This document shows positions 17,904-27,017 of a stretch of 64,000 nucleotides of DNA, piece after piece (positions within the stretch are counted from its first letter, which is position 1; every line of letters begins with the position of its first letter). The stretch comes from Oligoflexus tunisiensis (GTDB lineage Bacteria; Bdellovibrionota_B; Oligoflexia; Oligoflexales; Oligoflexaceae), in assembly GCF_001748245.1 (NCBI RefSeq), contig NZ_BDFO01000001.1:7182346-7246345 (forward strand), read 5' to 3'. Below the pieces are notes generated by a model. That model ran no database searches. It was not told the DNA's origin and was given only the letters and a program-made list of their open reading frames with translations. The position numbers were made by a program, and so were the translations under genes.

Positions 17904-18254
17904 ATGACCAAACATCGAATCTATACAATGAGTTTCGCTAGTGTCTATCCTCATTATGTTACGAAAGCCGAGAAGAAAGGACGCAAGAAATCAGAAGTCG
18001 ATGAGATCATCTGCTGGTTGACAGGATATAACCAGAAACAGTTGGACACCCAATTAAAAAAACAGACAGACGTTGAAACCTTCTTTGCAGAAGCTCCCAG
18101 CCTGAATCCTTCACGGGCCTTGATCAAAGGTGTGGTCTGCGGCGTCCGAGTGGAAGACATCGAAGAGCCAACCATGCGGGAAATTCGCTACTTGGATAAA
18201 CTGATAGATGAGTTGGCAAAAGGAAAAGTGATGGAGAAGATATTGCGGAAGTAA
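17904..18254 (+). CDS. DUF2200 family protein
   Basis: This 116-residue protein matches the DUF2200 pattern (RIYTMSFASVYPHYVTKAEKKGR, then EVDEIICWLTGY and SLNPSRALIKGVVCG, GVRVEDIEEPTMREIRYLDKLIDEL). Function is unknown. It is 46 bp after the kinase gene on the same strand and may or may not share its transcript. It converges with the DoxX-like gene. Confidence 0.8.
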   Translation: MTKHRIYTMSFASVYPHYVTKAEKKGRKKSEVDEIICWLTGYNQKQLDTQLKKQTDVETFFAEAPSLNPSRALIKGVVCGVRVEDIEEPTMREIRYLDKLIDELAKGKVMEKILRK

Positions 18255-18334
18255 CATTTTGGATTCGCCAAGAGATGACAAAGAATCTTCTCCCGGCTAC
18301 TCATTTTATAGCCTTGTTCAGCCAACCACCATGC

Positions 18335-18718
18335 TCAGAGCGGCCTCAGTGCGTACCTTCCATAAGCCACAAACGAGGTTAAGATGGCTAACATGAATGA
18401 CCAGGTGGCTGGGTTTTCGGCCCCTGGTTGAAGCCCAAAAAATTTAACGTGCAGTCCTGTAACCAGGAGCATCTCCACAGCGAGGCAGGCAGCCGCGATG
18501 GGGGTCAGGATAGGCTTCATTTTTAAGAGTCCTGGCAGAATGAGGCCTAGCGCACAGATGATTTCAAATGCTCCAATTGCGTTCCACATCCCATAGGAAA
18601 GAGCATTAAGGGAGGGAACGTCCTTTGCAGCCTGTTCGTAATTATTGAATCTCCATATCGAGCCCATGATGCAAAACAGGGCAATGACTCCTTGAAGAAT
18701 CCATAACAAAATGCTCAC
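18335..18718 (-). CDS. DoxX-like membrane protein
   Basis: This 127-residue protein has four predicted membrane helices and the DoxX-like arrangement (IGAFEIICALGLILPGL in helix 2). It starts at GTG 18718, preceded by GGAGGGATCAG. DoxX-like proteins are small inner membrane proteins of varied or unknown function. It stands alone between convergent and same-strand neighbours. Confidence 0.7.
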   Translation of the reverse strand: MSILLWILQGVIALFCIMGSIWRFNNYEQAAKDVPSLNALSYGMWNAIGAFEIICALGLILPGLLKMKPILTPIAAACLAVEMLLVTGLHVKFFGLQPGAENPATWSFMLAILTSFVAYGRYALRPL

Positions 18719-18785
18719 CTGATCCCTCCTCGTTATCGGCGCGTGGTCGGCCTGGTTTGTTCATATTCCCGGACACGGTACTATA

Positions 18786-21074
18786 TCATGTTCCCACCTT
18801 TTTTTCCTGATGATTCTCGTTCTCCTGGTTACCGAGGTAGGCGCTGGTGAGTGATTGTTTCGCTTTCAATAAATCCTGGGGCGTGCCTTCGAATACGACC
18901 TGCCCACCTTTACTGCCGCCTTCGGGACCCATATCGATGATCCAGTCGGCGTTCTTGATAACATGCAGGTTGTGCTCGATGACCACAACCGTGTTACCAG
19001 CGTCCACAAGGCGGTCAATGACCTGCATGAGGTGACCGATATCAGACATGTGCAGGCCTGTGGTCGGTTCATCCATGATGTAGATGCTGCCCTTCTTGTG
19101 CAGTTCGCTGGCGAGTTTGATGCGTTGACATTCACCGCCCGACAGCGTGCTCAACGGTTGACCGAGCCCCAGATAATTCAGCCCTACATCGCTCATGGCT
19201 TGCAGTTTGCGGACGACTTCCTTGGTCTCGAAAAATTCAAGGGCCTGTTGGACATTCATCGCCAGGACATCACTGATGGATTTGCCATTGAGCTTGTAGG
19301 CCAGCACGTCATCCTTGAAGCGTCTCCCACCACAGTCTTCACAGGGCGTTTTTGCCTCACTGAGAAAAGCAAGGTCGGTGTAGATCACGCCAAGTCCCTG
19401 GCAGGTTTCGCAAGCCCCTTTCGAATTAAAACTAAACAGCGAAGCTTGCACCTTGTTTGCAGCAGCAAAAGCCTTGCGGACGTCGTCCATGATACCCGTG
19501 TACGTGGCGGGATTGGAACGGCTCGAAACACCGACCGCCGACTGGTCAATCACAATCGCATCCGGATGTTGCTGTTGGAATACCTCATTGATGAGCGAAC
19601 TCTTGCCTGAGCCCGCCACACCCGTGACCACAGTCAGCACACCCTTTGGGATATCCACGCTGACATTCTTCAGGTTGTTGACTTTCGCATTCCTGACCGG
19701 AAGTTTGCCTGCCGGCGTGCGGAACGAACTCTTCAGGGTGATGGCTTGCTTCATGTGCCTGCCCGTCAACGTGTTCGCCTTGAGCAGATTTTCGTAACTG
19801 CCTTCGTAGACGATCTCACCGCCCAGCGGGCCTGCATGGGGACCAACATCAACGATATGGTCTGCTACTTTGATGACATCCGGATCATGTTCCACCACGA
19901 TAACCGTGTTGCATTTGTCACGTAATTTCAACAACAAATCATTCATGCGATGCACGTCACGTGGATGCAAACCTACGCTCGGCTCATCAAAAATGTAGAT
20001 CACATCAGTGAGGCTGCTGCCAAGATGTTTGACGATTTTCACACGCTGAGACTCGCCACCTGATAATGTATCGGTCTCGCGGCTGAGGCTAAGATATTCC
20101 AGGCCAATATCCACAAGGTGTTGAAGACGCTCCAGGAGAGATTTAACCATCGGCTCGGCGACAGGATCCTTGATCTTTTTTACAACATCCAGCAACTCAG
20201 GAATTTCCATACTCGTCAGGTCTGCGATGTTGTAGCCTTCGATCTTGCACTTCAACGTCTCCGGGCTCAATCGAGCTCCCTTGCAAACCGAACATGGACC
20301 CATGGTCATAAAGGGCTCCACCGACTTTTGCGTCCGCTCAGACATCGTCTTGATATCACGCTTGATGTACTTGCTCGTAAAGCGGCTAACGATGCCCTCG
20401 AAGGTCAGGTTCATATCCTTCGGTCCGACCTTGGTTTTGATCTTCATCGGCTCGCAATACAGCAGCGCATCCATTTCCTTCTTGGAGTATTTGGATATCT
20501 TCTTTTTGGGGTCGAACAAACCGGAATTTATGAGCAGGCTCCACCCCCAACTGTCCACGGCGTATTCTGGAAAAAGGATCGCCCCTTCGTTTAAGGACTT
20601 GGATGGGTCCAGAAACTTGTCCAGGTCGACATCCAATTTCCGACCCAGGCCGTTGCAGTTGGGGCACATCCCTTTGGGATCGTTGAAGCCAAAAACGCTG
20701 GAGGGTCCAACATACGGTTTTCCAATGCGGGAAAACATCAGGCGCAGGATTGTGTTGATGTCGGTGACCGTGCCAACGGTCGAGTGCGAACCGCCACCCA
20801 TCCGCTTCTGGTCCACGACGATGGACATGCTCAAGTTCTCGATGGCATCCGCGTCGGGCTGGGCATACTTCGGCAGGAAGTTCCGCACAAACATGCTGAA
20901 GTTTTCGTTCAGCAGACGCTGTGATTCGCTGGCAATGGTATCGAACACGATGGATGATTTGCCTGAGCCTGATACGCCGGTAAAAATGGTGATCTTGCGT
21001 TTGGGGATGCGCAGCGAAACGTTCTTCAGATTGTTTTCACGTGCGCCGCGAATTTCGATGTATTCCTGTGGCAT
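18786..21074 (-). CDS. Short UvrA-like ABC ATPase (UvrA2 type)
   Basis: This protein of about 762 residues has two ABC ATPase modules: Walker A GVSGSGKSS and signature DTLSGGESQRVK with DEPSVGLHP, then GVAGSGKSS and STLSGGECQRIK with DEPTTGLHM. Zinc-type cysteines appear at CPNCNGLG, CSVCKGARL, CETCQGLG and CEDCGG. It is about 180 residues shorter than housekeeping UvrA, consistent with class II UvrA proteins that lack the UvrB-binding domain and are linked to resistance against DNA-binding drugs. The start at 21074 has GAGGAG 5 nt upstream; the longer frame from 21158 does not. It is monocistronic. Confidence 0.85.
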   Translation of the reverse strand: MPQEYIEIRGARENNLKNVSLRIPKRKITIFTGVSGSGKSSIVFDTIASESQRLLNENFSMFVRNFLPKYAQPDADAIENLSMSIVVDQKRMGGGSHSTVGTVTDINTILRLMFSRIGKPYVGPSSVFGFNDPKGMCPNCNGLGRKLDVDLDKFLDPSKSLNEGAILFPEYAVDSWGWSLLINSGLFDPKKKISKYSKKEMDALLYCEPMKIKTKVGPKDMNLTFEGIVSRFTSKYIKRDIKTMSERTQKSVEPFMTMGPCSVCKGARLSPETLKCKIEGYNIADLTSMEIPELLDVVKKIKDPVAEPMVKSLLERLQHLVDIGLEYLSLSRETDTLSGGESQRVKIVKHLGSSLTDVIYIFDEPSVGLHPRDVHRMNDLLLKLRDKCNTVIVVEHDPDVIKVADHIVDVGPHAGPLGGEIVYEGSYENLLKANTLTGRHMKQAITLKSSFRTPAGKLPVRNAKVNNLKNVSVDIPKGVLTVVTGVAGSGKSSLINEVFQQQHPDAIVIDQSAVGVSSRSNPATYTGIMDDVRKAFAAANKVQASLFSFNSKGACETCQGLGVIYTDLAFLSEAKTPCEDCGGRRFKDDVLAYKLNGKSISDVLAMNVQQALEFFETKEVVRKLQAMSDVGLNYLGLGQPLSTLSGGECQRIKLASELHKKGSIYIMDEPTTGLHMSDIGHLMQVIDRLVDAGNTVVVIEHNLHVIKNADWIIDMGPEGGSKGGQVVFEGTPQDLLKAKQSLTSAYLGNQENENHQEKKVGT

Positions 21075-21293
21075 GAATGCTCCTCGGATAGCTCTGCCGA
21101 CCCTTAAACGCAATGAATGGGCAGGTGACTTCAGCCGTTCCTGCCCTTTTTTGAACATCTACCAAACGAATTCGTTGTGCCTGACTATTATACCAATGTG
21201 GCGTAAAAATTGGAGCTAAAATTTGTTAGGGATGTTCCAGGGCGGTTTTGGGGATATTCTGGGCGCAAGTTGGTGCTCGCAGGTCGGGACGGC

Positions 21294-21656
21294 TTACCTA
21301 TCCGCCTCAAATACCGAACTCATTAATTCAATTTCCGAAGGCTTAATTCCAACCTTCTTCGCTTGCATTCGCCAACCCTTTCGAACCGCAAGGACATGTT
21401 GAATCACATCATCCGCCTCTGTGCGCTCGATCTGGAAATACGGAGCGACTGATCGCGCGCATTCCAGACTCAAAGAGCAATCACCCTCATCAATCGATAA
21501 GGTCAAACCAACGCCTCCAAGGACAGGATTGATATCAAAAGCAGGCGATAGATCCCAGCCTCTTCGATCGAAATTATACAGGAACCCATGATTACGAAGA
21601 TGGTCATCCGTGAACCAGCGAGTGTCTTGATATCGTGCAGTTGACGGCCTTCGGGA
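21294..21656 (-). pseudogene. Broken hipA: C-terminal fragment only
   Basis: The reverse frame encodes TDDHLRNHGFLYNF, GWDLSPAFDINPVLGG and then a C-terminal region ending IKPSEIELMSSVFEADR. These are the catalytic (DDH.RNH), metal-binding (SPAFD) and C-terminal parts of a HipA kinase. Upstream of the DDH motif the frame soon hits a stop at 21657-21659 and has no hipA character, so the N-terminal two thirds are gone. It lies back to back with an intact hipBA pair on the other strand. Confidence 0.75.
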
Positions 21657-21659
21657 TCA

Positions 21660-22070
21660 TCTGCAGCCAATCGCGACTTTCGGAAACAGGACGGCTTTTG
21701 ACTTTCCTTTGTTCACCATTTTGAACAAAATTCCCCTTTTTGTTCAATTTTATGAACAGACAAATATGCTTGTAAAACTTAAAGGATATGCGATTCCCGC
21801 ATTTCTCTTTTTCCGTGAGATGGATCTCACAGTCAACATCCCATGTCGGCGTGTTGATGTGACCCACAGAATAAACACGGAACTACTTGCGTAAGGCGAG
21901 AAGCTAGTCCTGAGACGTGAGTTAGGCCATCAGCGGGAGCTTAAGAACGTGGCCATAATGATCGAATAGCGCTGACAGAGGGTTCGGCTATCGCAAGATC
22001 GCCGTGACGCTTGTCCCCACCATGATATAAATCTTTAATTTTCATCACATATTAGCGAATCCAATTTAAA
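21660..22070. other. Spacer between broken hipA and hipBA promoter, no gene seen
   Basis: This stretch is increasingly AT-rich to the right. A reverse frame at 21604-21867 overlaps the fragment but looks non-coding. I see no RNA or insertion sequence ends here. Confidence 0.45.
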
Positions 22071-22135
22071 TTATATTTTAATGTAATTTAATCCTAAAAA
22101 TATCAATTAAATTGTATTCTAATATACTTTATTCC
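22071..22135. promoter_or_regulatory. Imperfect direct repeats upstream of hipB
   Basis: Two 24-bp units begin at 22071 and 22112, both fitting TTRTATTYTAATRTAMTTTAWTCC, with 19 of 24 positions identical and a spacing of 41 bp (close to four helical turns). They lie in a very AT-rich region before hipB. They are candidate HipB operators; binding is inference. Confidence 0.4.
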
Positions 22136-22226
22136 TTTCATCCCTTCCGCTATAAAAACAGCTGCAGTATAATTTAATAGCAAACTGGCCGATAAATTAC
22201 ACTACAGCTAATTTTATGGGGCTACC

Positions 22227-22541
22227 ATGCAAATCCAAGTCAACTTCCTGACTGATCAGGAGATGTACCAAAAAATAACGGAAAGTCTCGTCGCCAAGAG
22301 ACTGGCTTTGAATATCCTGCAGAAAGAATTAGCCGCAAAGGCGGGAATAGCTGTCCCTACTCTTGTCAAATTCGAAGCCGGTCAAGAAGTTAAGGTTCTC
22401 ACACTCTTCAAAATCATGCGGGCGCTCGGTGAATTTTCCCGACTCAATGCGCTCGTCGCTGAAAATATAGAATCCCCAAAAGCTATCCATGAAAGAAAAG
22501 AAAAAGCAGGACGCATCCGACAGCGAGCACGGAAATCATGA
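22227..22541 (+). CDS. hipB: HipB-like antitoxin, XRE family
   Basis: This 104-residue protein has a Cro/C1 helix-turn-helix (LNILQKELAAKAGIAVPTLVKFE, then a HipB-type VKVLTLFKIMRALGEFSRLNAL). It overlaps the start of hipA by 4 nt (ATGA). HipB neutralises HipA and represses the operon. The basic C-terminal tail (ERKEKAGRIRQRARKS) fits the family. Its AT content is unlike the chromosomal genes on either side, as for the rest of this island. Confidence 0.85.
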   Translation: MQIQVNFLTDQEMYQKITESLVAKRLALNILQKELAAKAGIAVPTLVKFEAGQEVKVLTLFKIMRALGEFSRLNALVAENIESPKAIHERKEKAGRIRQRARKS

Positions 22542-23797
22542 ACATACAAAGCCTGGAAATTCGCCTCTGGGGTCAGACAGTTGGGCATCTTGCCAAGGTA
22601 AAGACAGGCATTGCCTTTGAATTTGAAGATGATTTCAAAGCAAAATCCATAGAAATTTCACCATTCGAAATCCCTCTTGCAACCACGACTATCTATCAAT
22701 CTCATTTACGAAGCCAAACATTTTCCGGTCTACCAGGCGTCATCGCAGACTGCTTGCCTGACACATACGGGCGTGCTGCAATCCACGCTTTTTACAAAAA
22801 ACATTTTAATCTTGATTCGCATCAAGTGGGCCCCCTGGAAATTCTCTCCTACATTGGCAATCGATCAATAGGTGCCCTGGAATTTTTCCCGCAAAAAGGT
22901 CAGGAGATCCCCGAAGGCGATTACCTGGAAGTCCAGAAACTTATCAGTTCAGCTCGGCTCATCTTGCAAGGAAAAGCTGACACAGTAACTGACCAGATCA
23001 TCAAGATCTCCTCGTCAGCGGGTGGTCGTCAGGCGAAAGCTTTGATAGATTTCAATCCCCGAACCAAAGAAATAAGAGCGGGCTTCGATGCTCCCATGCC
23101 GGGTTTTCTCCCTTGTATCATCAAGCTTGACGGCCTCATGGACGGGGACGAGGCGAACTACTACGGACGCCTCGAATATCTTTACTCTCAATTGGCAAAA
23201 GAATCTGGTATTCGAATGCCAGACACCTACCTACTCGACATGGAAAACGAGCAGGGTCCCCTCGCCCATTTTATTATTGAGCGATTTGACCGAAACATAG
23301 CCAAGGAAAAAACCCATCACTTCGCAAGCCTTTGCGGGTTGATATTACGAGATTATCGAGAAAAGCATTCGTGTAGCTATGAGGAATATTTCAGAGTTGT
23401 ATTGGAACTCACAAAATCTCAGGAAGAAGTTCAAGAAGCTTTCCGTCGAGCGCTGTTCAACATTGTTTTCCGAGTTCAAGATGATCACACAAAAAACTTC
23501 GCCTTCCTTATGAACCAGAAGGGGGATTGGACTCTTTCGCCAGCCTACGACGTTACCTATGTCTTTGGAGGAATGGCCCTCACTCATCAAATGACTTTCC
23601 ATGGGAAAGACGACGCTTTTAATCGAAGTGATTTATTGAACGTAGGCAAGGCATTTGGGATTTCCAAAACCAGGGCAAATGAGATGCTGGACATTATTTT
23701 GGAACTGGCAAATCAGTTTGAATCACGGGCCATGGAAATAGGACTCGAAGAGGGCTATATAAAAGGAGTGACGAATCGCTTACGCAAAAAAATTTGA
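22538..23797 (+). CDS. hipA: HipA-like serine/threonine kinase toxin
   Basis: This 419-residue kinase has a HipA N domain (GQTVGHLAKVKTGIAFEFE), a Gly-rich loop (SSAGGRQAKALI), the ATP lysine region PCIIKLDG, FIIERFDR, the catalytic loop RVQDDHTKNFAF and the metal motif LSPAYDVTY. All key parts seem present, so it is probably active. HipA kinases phosphorylate tRNA synthetases (for example GltX) and cause growth arrest. It is cotranscribed with the upstream antitoxin. Confidence 0.87.
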   Translation: MNIQSLEIRLWGQTVGHLAKVKTGIAFEFEDDFKAKSIEISPFEIPLATTTIYQSHLRSQTFSGLPGVIADCLPDTYGRAAIHAFYKKHFNLDSHQVGPLEILSYIGNRSIGALEFFPQKGQEIPEGDYLEVQKLISSARLILQGKADTVTDQIIKISSSAGGRQAKALIDFNPRTKEIRAGFDAPMPGFLPCIIKLDGLMDGDEANYYGRLEYLYSQLAKESGIRMPDTYLLDMENEQGPLAHFIIERFDRNIAKEKTHHFASLCGLILRDYREKHSCSYEEYFRVVLELTKSQEEVQEAFRRALFNIVFRVQDDHTKNFAFLMNQKGDWTLSPAYDVTYVFGGMALTHQMTFHGKDDAFNRSDLLNVGKAFGISKTRANEMLDIILELANQFESRAMEIGLEEGYIKGVTNRLRKKI

Positions 23798-24003
23798 ACC
23801 CGATGGAGTCTGGGCGGGAAGCCGGCGCTGGATCCGGAGGGTCGTGGTATGTTCCGAACTCAGCTGGCACGTGATGGACAGCTGATCCGTGAGAAAAAAC
23901 ACGTCCATGACGAGGTACGTGCAGCCCTGGAATTTAGGCGTTCAAGACCCCAGGTCACCAAATACTTGATTGTCAAAGATTGGGGGTGTCACAAATTTCT
24001 TTA
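23798..24003. other. Spacer downstream of hipA, no convincing gene
   Basis: A 66-codon forward frame at 23849-24049 begins here but runs through two palindromes and has no recognised features. No terminator with a T-run is evident. Confidence 0.4.
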
Positions 24004-24060
24004 TGGTGTCTTACAGGACACCAGAAACTTGGCTAATGGTGTTCTATAGAACACCATTAG
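24004..24060. promoter_or_regulatory. Two tandem related palindromes
   Basis: The left dyad has arms TGGTGTC (24004-24010) and GACACCA (24017-24023). The right one (24033-24060) is a perfect 28-bp palindrome with centre GTTCTATAGAAC. Their 20-bp cores agree at 16 of 20 positions and are 33 bp apart. No T-run follows either, so they look like binding sites rather than terminators. The gene they controlled is not evident; the neighbour on the right is a decayed gene. Confidence 0.5.
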
Positions 24061-24070
24061 AGCAGGAATA

Positions 24071-24327
24071 TTAGCGAGTCAGTATTGCATTCAAAATCTG
24101 CAGAACCGAGCGAAAACCAGCCTCCATATCACCCTCAATGCCCATATCACTCGCCATCCTCTGATACACCTCAGTCCAAGCAGCGAGTGGCTGCTTCAGC
24201 TCGTCGGTTGTAGCATCAAATGATTGATCAATGGATGCGAGTATCTAATAGCCTGGACGCTGATTCCTAGACCAGTTTGCTTGGCGAAATTGTTCAGGGA
24301 TTTCTTGATGTGCTTTTCTATATTCAT
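24071..24327 (-). pseudogene. Decayed abiEi-like gene (5' end recognisable)
   Basis: The reverse strand from 24327 reads MNIEKHIKKSLNNFAKQTG, close to MNIDKQIKKALDRFSKQTG at the start of the intact gene at 32285. The DNA matches further upstream too, including ATTCACAAAATAT. After about 30 codons the frame is shifted, and another frame ends ILNAILTR at 24071. The central and C-terminal parts of the intact gene are absent. It shows that two copies of this system entered or arose in this island. Confidence 0.7.
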
Positions 24328-24524
24328 GACAATCACTATGTTCACGCATTATGAATATTCAATATTTTGTGAATAAATTGGCACAATATTCTGTAAGTGT
24401 TTGATGTAAATAACAAAGCAATTCACGAAACTGGACTGATAAGGTGGACCTAAGGACGACCCATAAACCCTCATGAGACTTCGAACTTCACGACTAGCAT
24501 GAAAGAAACGGATGGGTACCCCCC

Positions 24525-24625
24525 CCGCGCCAGCGGGCCCAAAAACAAGTCCATGGGACATCGAAGCGGGCACATATGGTTTTAATTGGATTTTTATTAA
24601 GGAGAGCAAGAAAGGAGCATGGCTC
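24525..24625. repeat. Island repeat, copy A
   Basis: About 100 bp that match copies C and D: AGCGGGCCCAAAAACAAGTC, CATGGGAC, CGAAGCGGGCAC, an AT-rich stretch with TTGGATTTT, and the end GCAAGAAAGGAGCATGGCTC. It contains two short GC hairpins (CCGCGCCAGCGG; the second stem is degraded here). Confidence 0.75.
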
Positions 24626-24814
24626 ACCATCGCCCGGACCACTCGAACAAATTCCTCCGAACCTATAACTAATTATAATTATTGCCTTCTATGGCATCGC
24701 CTTAACAAAAAACGAAGCGTTTTTACGGTAGAAGTATCTTGTCGAGGACCATTCGACCAGGGAGCTGTAGGGACTTTTTCCGCAAGAACCACAATCGTCG
24801 AGGTTCTGAAGGTC

Positions 24815-25933
24815 TCACTCTTGTAGACTGCGGATGATCTGTTTCACCGACACGTTGTCGAGCAACGTTCCTTCCAAAGGATCGCTGCCATATTCGGCAA
24901 AACTGAGAATGGTCTCCGTACTGGTCGCCGCAAATTCCATCGTTGCTGCGTTCCAAACACCCGCCTTGAGATTGGCGATCTGATTGGTATCGAACAGGGT
25001 ACCTTCAGGTCGGGTGACCCGGAAAGCCGAGATTCGGGCTTTTTGCAGGAAATAATTGAAACTGAGTTGGTAGCTGGCCCCAACTTCAGTCTTGATGGTT
25101 TGAGAGATTTTGAGGTTGGAACCACCAGCCGGCGGGGTGACGCCGACCTGACAGGATCCCGATAAATCCACCCACTGCTGCCCATCAGCTCCAGACTTTC
25201 GCTGAATCTCCAGCCGCACAGCGTTGGTGCAGGTCGTATTGTTCCACACCGCATCCCAGCCATTGACCCCATTTGGGGCAAAATGATCCCAGGATTTCGA
25301 GCCATCGCTGAAGACTCCATTGCCCACAGCCGGCTGTGAAAAGGTTCCGTTCAGTGCCAAATCTGGCCCAAAGCTGGTTGTTAGGACAGGGGGCTTGACA
25401 TCATTATTTGAGTTGTTGGTGGGGGAGAAAGCCCCCTTATCGATTTCGCATTGAAACTGACTCTCATCCGCAAATGTCGCAATAGCAATCCATGGAGTCG
25501 CAAAGGTTTTCATTGGGAGCAGCCAGTGGGTGATTTCATTCTTGCTGATCACGACGGCTGTGACCGCTACCGGCTGACCTTCCGCCGTGATTGTGGTAAA
25601 TCGGGTCGCTTCCGGCGATGAAACCTGCTTCGGATTTTTCGCAGCGTCGCCGACAAAGCATTCAGCTATGGCTATAACGCCGTCTCCTTCGCGAATGGAT
25701 TTCCACTGTTCATCTTCCGTTACGGAGCAATAGAGAAATCCGCCCGCGATGATCGCAGGCTCCTGTGCGATTGAATCAGTCGATTCGTCGTCATCGACGA
25801 CGAAGTCCGAGGTGTTTGCGCTTTTCGCTTCGCTATCCTCTTTCGACGAGATTTCCTTAACAAACCTTTTTGAACAGCAAACGCTGATCAATCCAAACAT
25901 GAGCAGCATAATGAAGCGAGTCCTTGAACTCAT
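24815..25933 (-). CDS. Putative lipoprotein with C-terminal carbohydrate-binding-like domain
   Basis: From 25933 the 372-residue protein begins MSSRTRFIMLLMFGLISVCC, a membrane-targeting signal with a weak lipobox. An acidic Ser/Thr-rich linker and a domain with paired cysteines follow (about 75-190). The C-terminal 170 residues form a beta-rich domain (SYQLSFNYFLQKARISAFRV, then GTLLDNVSV), like DUF642 or galactose-binding folds. A longer frame from 26011 adds only a non-signal peptide. Function unknown; surface exposure is likely. Confidence 0.6.
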   Translation of the reverse strand: MSSRTRFIMLLMFGLISVCCSKRFVKEISSKEDSEAKSANTSDFVVDDDESTDSIAQEPAIIAGGFLYCSVTEDEQWKSIREGDGVIAIAECFVGDAAKNPKQVSSPEATRFTTITAEGQPVAVTAVVISKNEITHWLLPMKTFATPWIAIATFADESQFQCEIDKGAFSPTNNSNNDVKPPVLTTSFGPDLALNGTFSQPAVGNGVFSDGSKSWDHFAPNGVNGWDAVWNNTTCTNAVRLEIQRKSGADGQQWVDLSGSCQVGVTPPAGGSNLKISQTIKTEVGASYQLSFNYFLQKARISAFRVTRPEGTLFDTNQIANLKAGVWNAATMEFAATSTETILSFAEYGSDPLEGTLLDNVSVKQIIRSLQE

Positions 25934-26011
25934 AAAGGGCGCCCTCTCAGTCGAACTCTTTGGGTCTATAGCTCGATCGGAATATATGCGGTGGTTCTGA
26001 AAGGAACTCAT

Positions 26012-26353
26012 TTATAGAATGACATTATTGGGGAATCTGAGCCTATTTATCTATTTCTCTCCGAGACTGGGCCCATGGCTGAACGTCGATAATTCAAGCT
26101 ATTAAGCAGCATAGATCAAGTTATTGATATTATAAATAAACTTCAGGGAACAAGACCAGCATCAGCGATAATCAGCATTTAAGGCGAGAGGATAAAGACC
26201 AAGCAGGTGTATAAGGACGAATGTGCAGCCCAAATTCCAGGACACAAGGATCCACTTTTCCGTCTCAGACCGCAAAGGTGTACTGGTGATGGGAATTCGG
26301 GATGGGACTGACGGAAAGTTTCGGGGATTCGGGCATAAAACCTTTATAATGTT
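26012..26353. other. Spacer without recognised features
   Basis: This AT-rich stretch between the lipoprotein promoter and a brnA remnant has no frame with protein character, no clear repeat and no RNA structure that I could see. Confidence 0.45.
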
Positions 26354-26514
26354 TTAGCGCATCGATCCAATAAACTCGGCAGCTCTGTCGATTTCCATGA
26401 TTACTTGGAACTTCCAGGTCGTCCTCGTTTTACTCCCTTAACGATCATTTCCTCTTCAGACTTCGGCTGCAGTTCTTCCGTCTCTTGATCGAGATCTACT
26501 TTGGTCCATTCCAT
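26354..26514 (-). pseudogene. Decayed brnA antitoxin gene, copy 1
   Basis: The reverse strand from 26514 reads MEWTKVDLDQETEELQPKSE and continues EEEMIVKGVKRGRPGSSK before a stop. This is nearly identical to the start of the intact brnA at 38755. A later frame reads IMEIDRAAEFIGSMR and then stops, matching the middle of brnA, so there was an internal deletion or frameshift. The upstream AAGGAGAGGATAAAATA is also shared with the intact copy. Confidence 0.75.
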
Positions 26515-26576
26515 TATTTTATCCTCTCCTTGCATATCATCTGTTCCAGTAAATATCCATTGCAAGCCCCTCGGGA

Positions 26577-27017
26577 TTAGTGCCCACTTACCTTTGGAAG
26601 TGCAAAAATTTTTTGACGGATGATTTCCTTTTGCCCTTCAAAATTGTCAGCCAAAGCATTGAATATCTCATCTGGAGTTGCTTTCGTGAACACATAGATT
26701 TTATCCAGATTCAACTCGGTCGGAATACTTGCACCCGACATCCAGGCATAAAGAGTTGGCCGACTTACTCCAAGTTCCTTCGCAAGCTTTGAAATGCTTA
26801 TATTTTTTTCTTTCAAAACCTTGTCAATAAATTTACCGAAAGATTTTCCTTGAGATCCGTCATAAACAAGTTGGAAATTTTCAGTGGGAGGCAATGTCTC
26901 GGCTTTAGCAGTTCCCGATGCAGCTTCATCTGCTTGCTTGGAAAGCTGTGCCGATCTCTCATCTTTAAAGAGCACACCTCCGTACTCCCAACCTTTTTCT
27001 GTTTTCTTAATTTCCAT
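26577..27017 (-). CDS. XRE-family antitoxin-like regulator
   Basis: From 27017 the protein has 146 residues (MEIKKTEKGWEYGGVLFKDE). A charged N-terminal region, possibly toxin-binding, is followed by a helix-turn-helix (NISISKLAKELGVSRPTLYAWMSG). It overlaps the end of a DUF4160 frame by 11 nt, the usual arrangement of a toxin gene followed by its antitoxin. It appears intact although the toxin frame carries a nonsense codon. Confidence 0.7.
   Translation of the reverse strand: MEIKKTEKGWEYGGVLFKDERSAQLSKQADEAASGTAKAETLPPTENFQLVYDGSQGKSFGKFIDKVLKEKNISISKLAKELGVSRPTLYAWMSGASIPTELNLDKIYVFTKATPDEIFNALADNFEGQKEIIRQKIFALPKVSGH

Noticed and set aside
23849..24049. 66-codon forward frame downstream of hipA
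   Set aside because: It runs through both palindromes, has no recognised motif and has poor composition; more likely chance.
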